Assembly (NCBI GenBank): GCA_963803335.1
Contig: CAWDME010000012.1
Coordinates: 806,001 to 870,000, forward strand
Length of the DNA: 64,000 nucleotides
Direction: 5' to 3'
Origin: DASSUW01 sp963803335
Lineage (GTDB): Bacteria; Actinomycetota; Thermoleophilia; Solirubrobacterales; Solirubrobacteraceae
The notes under the pieces are model-generated. The model was not told where the DNA came from. It ran no database searches and saw only the letters and a list, made by a program, of their open reading frames with translations. The translations under genes were made by a program, and so were the position numbers. Shown here piece by piece: positions 59,596 to 64,000 of the stretch. Every line of letters begins with the position of its first letter. Position 1 is the stretch's first letter.

Positions 59596-60342
59596 TCAGC
59601 GCCAGCGTTCCAGGAGATCCTCGTCCGGTACCTCGCGGACGACCCGTCCGGGCACGCCGATCACCACGCCGCGCGGCGGGACATCACGCGTAACCACGGC
59701 GCCGGCGGCGATGAAGGCCTCCTCGCCAAGCTCGATCCCTGGGGTTACGACGACCGCGCCACCCACCCGGCACGCGCGCCGGATCGTCGCCCCGACGATC
59801 TTGTAAGAGTCGTCGTGGCGGGCCATTGTCGAGTCGTTCGTGAGCAGGACGCCGGGCCCGAGGAAGACGTCGTCCTCGACGCGGGAGTTCGCGGTGATGT
59901 AGACGTCGGTCTGCACGCGCGCGCGGGCGCCGATCGTGACGTCGAAGTCGACGGTGCTTCCGCGGCCGATGACGGTGCCGGGTCCAATGACCGACCGCTC
60001 GCGGACGAAGGCCTGGTCGCCGATGATCGCACCGGCGCCAATACGCGCGCCTGCGCATACGACCGCGCCGCAGCACACGACGGCGCCGTCTTCCACGATG
60101 AGTGGCTCGGCTGCCGCCGTCGACGCCGACGAGTGCTTGGCCAGCTTCGGGGATTTGCCGAGCACCGCCCCGTCCTGGATCTCGCAGCGCTCGCCGACGA
60201 CGGTACCCGCATGCACGACGACGAACGCGCCCAGCCGCGATCCGGCGCCGATCGTGGCTCCCTCGTGGATGACGCAGTACGGACCGAGGACGGCATCCGG
60301 TGCGACGTCTCCGCGCACCGGGTCTTGTGTCAATCCCCGCAT
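59596..60342 (-). CDS. Left-handed beta-helix (hexapeptide) acyltransferase-like protein
   Basis: 248 residues, almost entirely hexapeptide repeats (for example IHEGATIGAGSRLG and IGPGTVIGRGSTVD), ending GVVIGVPGRVVREVP as in WbbJ/LpxA-like acyltransferases. Forms a trimeric prism that acylates sugar nucleotides. It overlaps the CCA-enzyme gene by 13 bp. Substrate is probably a surface-glycan precursor. Confidence 0.88.
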   Translation of the reverse strand: MRGLTQDPVRGDVAPDAVLGPYCVIHEGATIGAGSRLGAFVVVHAGTVVGERCEIQDGAVLGKSPKLAKHSSASTAAAEPLIVEDGAVVCCGAVVCAGARIGAGAIIGDQAFVRERSVIGPGTVIGRGSTVDFDVTIGARARVQTDVYITANSRVEDDVFLGPGVLLTNDSTMARHDDSYKIVGATIRRACRVGGAVVVTPGIELGEEAFIAAGAVVTRDVPPRGVVIGVPGRVVREVPDEDLLERWR

Positions 60343-61709
60343 GGCGGCGACCCTAGCATCGCTCGTGCCCGTTCCACGGCCTGCTCGCGAGTGGCGATCT
60401 CGCCCGCAAATCGATCCTCCTCGAGCCGGGCGAGGAGTTCACCGAGGCGCGGACCAGGCTGCAGGCCAAGCTCGCGCGCGAGCTCGTCTCCCCGCACCAG
60501 CGGCTCGGCCGGATGGTCGGCGAGCGCGTAGGCGAGCATCTCGCGAGCGAGGTCGATGTGGGCGGCGATCGCCTCGCCGGCGTTGCGGCCGCGGGTCGCG
60601 AGGCGGTCGGCGACGGTGAATATCGTCACCTCCGGGCTAAACGGAGAGGTGGCCCGCAGATAGCGCCAGACCGAGCGGCGGCCGAGCGGGCGCTCGTGCA
60701 CGAGGAAGCCGAGGCGGAGGTGGTGGAGCGTCAACGCGGCGACGTAGTCGCTCACCCGTGTCGAGGCCCGCAGGCGGCTGAGGACCGCGCGGGCGAGGTC
60801 GGCGCCGGCGGCGTCGTGGCCCACGAAGGTCACGCGCCCGTCGGGTAGCTCCCCGCGCGTCGCCGGCTTGGCCGCGTCGTGCAGGAGCGCGGCGAAGCGC
60901 ATGGCGCCGCCCTTGGTCAGCTCGTCGCCCAGCGGCTCGGCGAGCACGTCCGCCATGTCCGCGCCGTGCTCGCCGCGCTCCAGCGCCGCCACGGCGTCCA
61001 GCACCTCCAACGTGTGGTCGTAGACATCGAGGTGGTGGAACACGTTCTGCTCCACCCCCTTCAAGGCCACAAGCTCGGGCAGCACGGCGCCGAGCAGCCC
61101 GAAGCGGTCCATCAGATCGAGGCCGGTGCGCGCACGGTCAGCCGTGACGATGCGCTTGAGCTCCCCGAACACCCGCTCCGGGGCGACCTCATCGATGGCT
61201 GGGGCGTGCCGCTCGACGGCAGCGCCCGTCTCCGGGTCCAGAGACACGTCGAGCTCGGTGACGAGCCTGACCGCCCGCAGCGTGCGCAGCGGGTCCTCGG
61301 CCAGTGCGCCCGCGGAGACCATCCGCACCACCCGCTCCTCGAGATCGGCCCGCCCGCCGTGCGGGTCGAGCACGTCGCCGCCGGCCAGCGGTTCGGCCAT
61401 CGCGTTGATCGTGAAGTCGCGCGCGGCGAGGTCGGCCGCGATGTCGGCGTCCCGAAGCTGCACGAGGTCGACGTGCCAGCTGTGGCCGGGGCCGACGACC
61501 CGCCAGGTGCCGAACGCGCCGGAGAGCTGAAACGCCGTCCCGCCCGTCGACCGGGCGATCGAACGCGCGGCACGCCGCGGCTCGCCCCGCAGCGAGATGT
61601 CGAGGTCATCCGTCGGTCGCCCGAGCAGGTGGTCTCGGACCGCGCCGCCGACCAGCCACGCCTCCTGCCCGGCCAGCGCCTCCCGCGCCGCGGAGAGCGG
61701 ATCGGTCAC
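60330..61709 (-). CDS. cca: CCA-adding enzyme/poly(A) polymerase family nucleotidyltransferase
   Basis: 459 residues. Class II nucleotidyltransferase head GGAVRDHLLGRPTDDLDI (metal Asp in DLD), RDFTINAMA, the RNA-binding helices, and a C-terminal HD domain (LLHDAAK). HD points to the bacterial CCA-enzyme type. It adds or repairs tRNA 3' CCA; the tRNA at 23895 lacks encoded CCA. ATG 61709 overlaps the alr stop by ATGA. Confidence 0.92.
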   Translation of the reverse strand: MTDPLSAAREALAGQEAWLVGGAVRDHLLGRPTDDLDISLRGEPRRAARSIARSTGGTAFQLSGAFGTWRVVGPGHSWHVDLVQLRDADIAADLAARDFTINAMAEPLAGGDVLDPHGGRADLEERVVRMVSAGALAEDPLRTLRAVRLVTELDVSLDPETGAAVERHAPAIDEVAPERVFGELKRIVTADRARTGLDLMDRFGLLGAVLPELVALKGVEQNVFHHLDVYDHTLEVLDAVAALERGEHGADMADVLAEPLGDELTKGGAMRFAALLHDAAKPATRGELPDGRVTFVGHDAAGADLARAVLSRLRASTRVSDYVAALTLHHLRLGFLVHERPLGRRSVWRYLRATSPFSPEVTIFTVADRLATRGRNAGEAIAAHIDLAREMLAYALADHPAEPLVRGDELARELGLQPGPRLGELLARLEEDRFAGEIATREQAVERARAMLGSPPCGD

Positions 61710-62764
61710 GCGTGCTCCCGGGGGACGCGGGCGCTGAGGCCGCAGGTGATCTCGTAGTTGATCGTCCCCAACGCGCGGGCCAGATCCTCGGCGAGGATCC
61801 GCTCGCCCCCGCGCGCGCCGATCAGCACCGCCTCGGCGCCCCGCTCTACGGGCGAATCGCCGAGATCGACGGTGATGTTGTCCATCGAGACCGTCCCCAC
61901 CAGCGGCACGCGCCGGCCGTCCACCAGCACGGTCGCGTTGTTGGTCAGCCCTCGCCGCACGCCGTCGCCGTAGCCGATCGGGATCGTCCCGAGCCAGGTC
62001 TCGCGCTCGGCGACGAACCGCCGCCCGTATCCCGTGCTCTCGCCCGCCGCGCAGCGCTTGACCTCGGCGACGTAGCTGACGAGCTCCAGGGCCGGCTCGA
62101 GCCCGTGGTCAGCCGGGTCGCGATGGAACGGGTCCATGCCGTAGACGGCGATGCCGCAGCGGACCATGTCGAACCGGGCGTCCGGGCGCCGCAGCGCCGC
62201 CGCGGAGTTCGCCGCGTGCACGGGCACGCCGGGGTGATGCGCGATCCAATCGTTGAAGCGGCCCAACTGCGCATCGACGAAGGACTGGTCGTCCTCGTCG
62301 GCCGTGGCGAAGTGCGTCATCAGGCCCGCGCAACGATCGCTGAGCGCCGCCACCACGCGCGAGGCCTCGTCCGCGTCGCGGGTGCCGAGCCGCCCCATGC
62401 CGGTGTCGAGCTTCACGTGCACGCGCGCGTCGGCCGGCAGCGCGGCCACGAAGTCCTCGCGCCAGGCGACGATGTCGGCGCGTGCGGAGAGGGCGGTGGC
62501 GAGTTCGTCTGCGGAGAGCGCGCCCATCACGAGCAGCGGCGCGTCGAGACCCGCGGCGCGAAGATCATGCGCCTCGACCGCCGTCGCGACGGCGAGCGAC
62601 GACGCGCCGCCGGCCAGCGCCGCGCGGGCCGCCGCCACGGCCCCGTGCCCGTACCCGTCGGCCTTGACCACGGCGCGCAGCCGCGCGGGCGCGACCGCGG
62701 CGGCCAGGCGCGCGCAGTTGCGCTCGATCGCGCCCACGTCCACGCGGGCCAGCGCCCGGACCAT
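61706..62764 (-). CDS. alr: Alanine racemase
   Basis: 352 residues, PLP enzyme making D-alanine for peptidoglycan. PLP lysine in VVKADGYGHG near 34, GIAVYGMDP, and catalytic Tyr in IPIGYGDGVRRG near 264; closing VGTVSMDNITVDLG. The CBS gene upstream touches it. Confidence 0.95.
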   Translation of the reverse strand: MVRALARVDVGAIERNCARLAAAVAPARLRAVVKADGYGHGAVAAARAALAGGASSLAVATAVEAHDLRAAGLDAPLLVMGALSADELATALSARADIVAWREDFVAALPADARVHVKLDTGMGRLGTRDADEASRVVAALSDRCAGLMTHFATADEDDQSFVDAQLGRFNDWIAHHPGVPVHAANSAAALRRPDARFDMVRCGIAVYGMDPFHRDPADHGLEPALELVSYVAEVKRCAAGESTGYGRRFVAERETWLGTIPIGYGDGVRRGLTNNATVLVDGRRVPLVGTVSMDNITVDLGDSPVERGAEAVLIGARGGERILAEDLARALGTINYEITCGLSARVPREHA

Positions 62765-63232
62765 CTATTCCCCGTCGGCCGCGAGCCCGTCGAGGACGTC
62801 CACGCGCGTGACGACCCCGACCAGCCGGCCGTGTTCGATCACCGGCAGCCGGTTGTACTTCTTGCCAGCGATGATGTGGGCCGCCTCGCGCACCGTGGCG
62901 TCAGGCTCGATCGTGATCGGGTCCGGGGTCATCATGTCCTCAGCCAGAGAGGCGAACGCCTTGCGCGCGCGCTCCTCGAAGTGCGACCAGCGCTCGAGGA
63001 ACACCACTCCACCGAACAGCTCGAAGTAGTGCGGAAGATGGAAATCCTCACCCTCCTCGGAGAGCACGAGGTCGGCCTCGGTGATGATCCCGACGCAGCG
63101 GCCGCCCTCGTTGACCACCGGCACTCCGCTGAGGTCGTGGTCGCGCATGACGTGCAGGACCGTCTCGACCGAGTCAGCCACCGTCACGCTGACAGGGTCG
63201 TGCTGCATGATGTCTCGCACAGTCAGCGCCAT
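62765..63232 (-). CDS. Two-CBS-domain protein
   Basis: 155 residues made of a CBS pair (about 6-58 and 98-150) with an inserted helical segment (HLPHYFELFGGVVF). CBS pairs sense adenosine nucleotides. No effector domain attached, so it may regulate a partner. It ends directly before the alr start. Confidence 0.9.
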   Translation of the reverse strand: MALTVRDIMQHDPVSVTVADSVETVLHVMRDHDLSGVPVVNEGGRCVGIITEADLVLSEEGEDFHLPHYFELFGGVVFLERWSHFEERARKAFASLAEDMMTPDPITIEPDATVREAAHIIAGKKYNRLPVIEHGRLVGVVTRVDVLDGLAADGE

Positions 63233-63244
63233 GCGGGCCGCACT

Positions 63245-64000
<756 letters not shown>

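Noticed and set aside
59204..59806. Rightward open frame over the GroEL remnant as a functional gene
   Set aside because: It contains only part of the GroEL homology, starts in the wrong frame and runs into antisense of the acyltransferase.

Overview
The window is very GC-rich, gene-dense DNA from an aerobic Gram-positive-type bacterium. The best guess is an actinobacterium, plausibly of the Thermoleophilia/Solirubrobacterales: it has an actinobacterial QcrCAB-like bc complex, caa3 oxidase, UdgX, a stressosome and many ATGA/GTGA-coupled operons. The lineage is inferred from gene content, not from a marker gene. One tRNA, one riboswitch, no rRNA, no CRISPR array and no transposase were seen.

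Layout. 1-5427: surface acyl-transfer genes (MBOAT acyltransferase plus three SGNH hydrolases) and secreted proteins. 5460-9980: an SDR, a HAD-like remnant, a PolX homologue with a dead polymerase site, CtaG and the uracil-DNA glycosylase UdgX. 10002-15586: a leftward five-gene oxidation operon (TPP enzyme, membrane protein, gluconate-dehydrogenase-like small subunit, GMC flavoprotein, enolase-superfamily enzyme). 15708-21977: a seven-gene respiratory operon joining a very divergent cytochrome oxidase (subunits II and I) to CtaG and a cytochrome c/Rieske/cytochrome b complex. 21988-23894: gluconolactonase and zinc dehydrogenase. 23895-28562: tRNA-Pro, a cyclic-di-GMP-I riboswitch in front of a secreted CAP-domain protein, and stress and sulfur housekeeping genes. 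28561-31654: fatty-acid oxidation genes. 31682-37354: subtilase, thioredoxin reductase, lipid/membrane proteins, epimerase. 37359-41700: enoyl-CoA hydratase, then ctaC-ctaD-ctaB (A1-type oxidase). 41720-41854: a nested palindromic element. 41863-45629: a stressosome operon (RsbU-like, RsbR, RsbS, RsbT, RsbX-like). 45655-51985: an A2-type caa3 oxidase locus with an AraC-type regulator, microproteins, a duplicated UspA-like protein and a fused cytochrome c-cupredoxin lipoprotein. 51999-57531: glycosyltransferase, a GAF-GGDEF-HD-GYP enzyme, secreted proteins, cold-shock protein. 57656-64000: HIT protein, a decay zone with two pseudogenes (AbiEi/DUF559-like and GroEL-like), acyltransferase, CCA-adding enzyme, alanine racemase, CBS protein and NAD(P)HX dehydratase.

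How it works together. Respiration dominates: three different haem-copper oxidases, each with its own subunit II, are encoded within 34 kb with assembly factors (two CtaG, one CtaB) and soluble or tethered electron carriers. Dehydrogenase and beta-oxidation genes could feed electrons to them. Signalling layers include a c-di-GMP turnover enzyme and a c-di-GMP riboswitch in the same window, and a stressosome whose target sigma factor is not encoded nearby.
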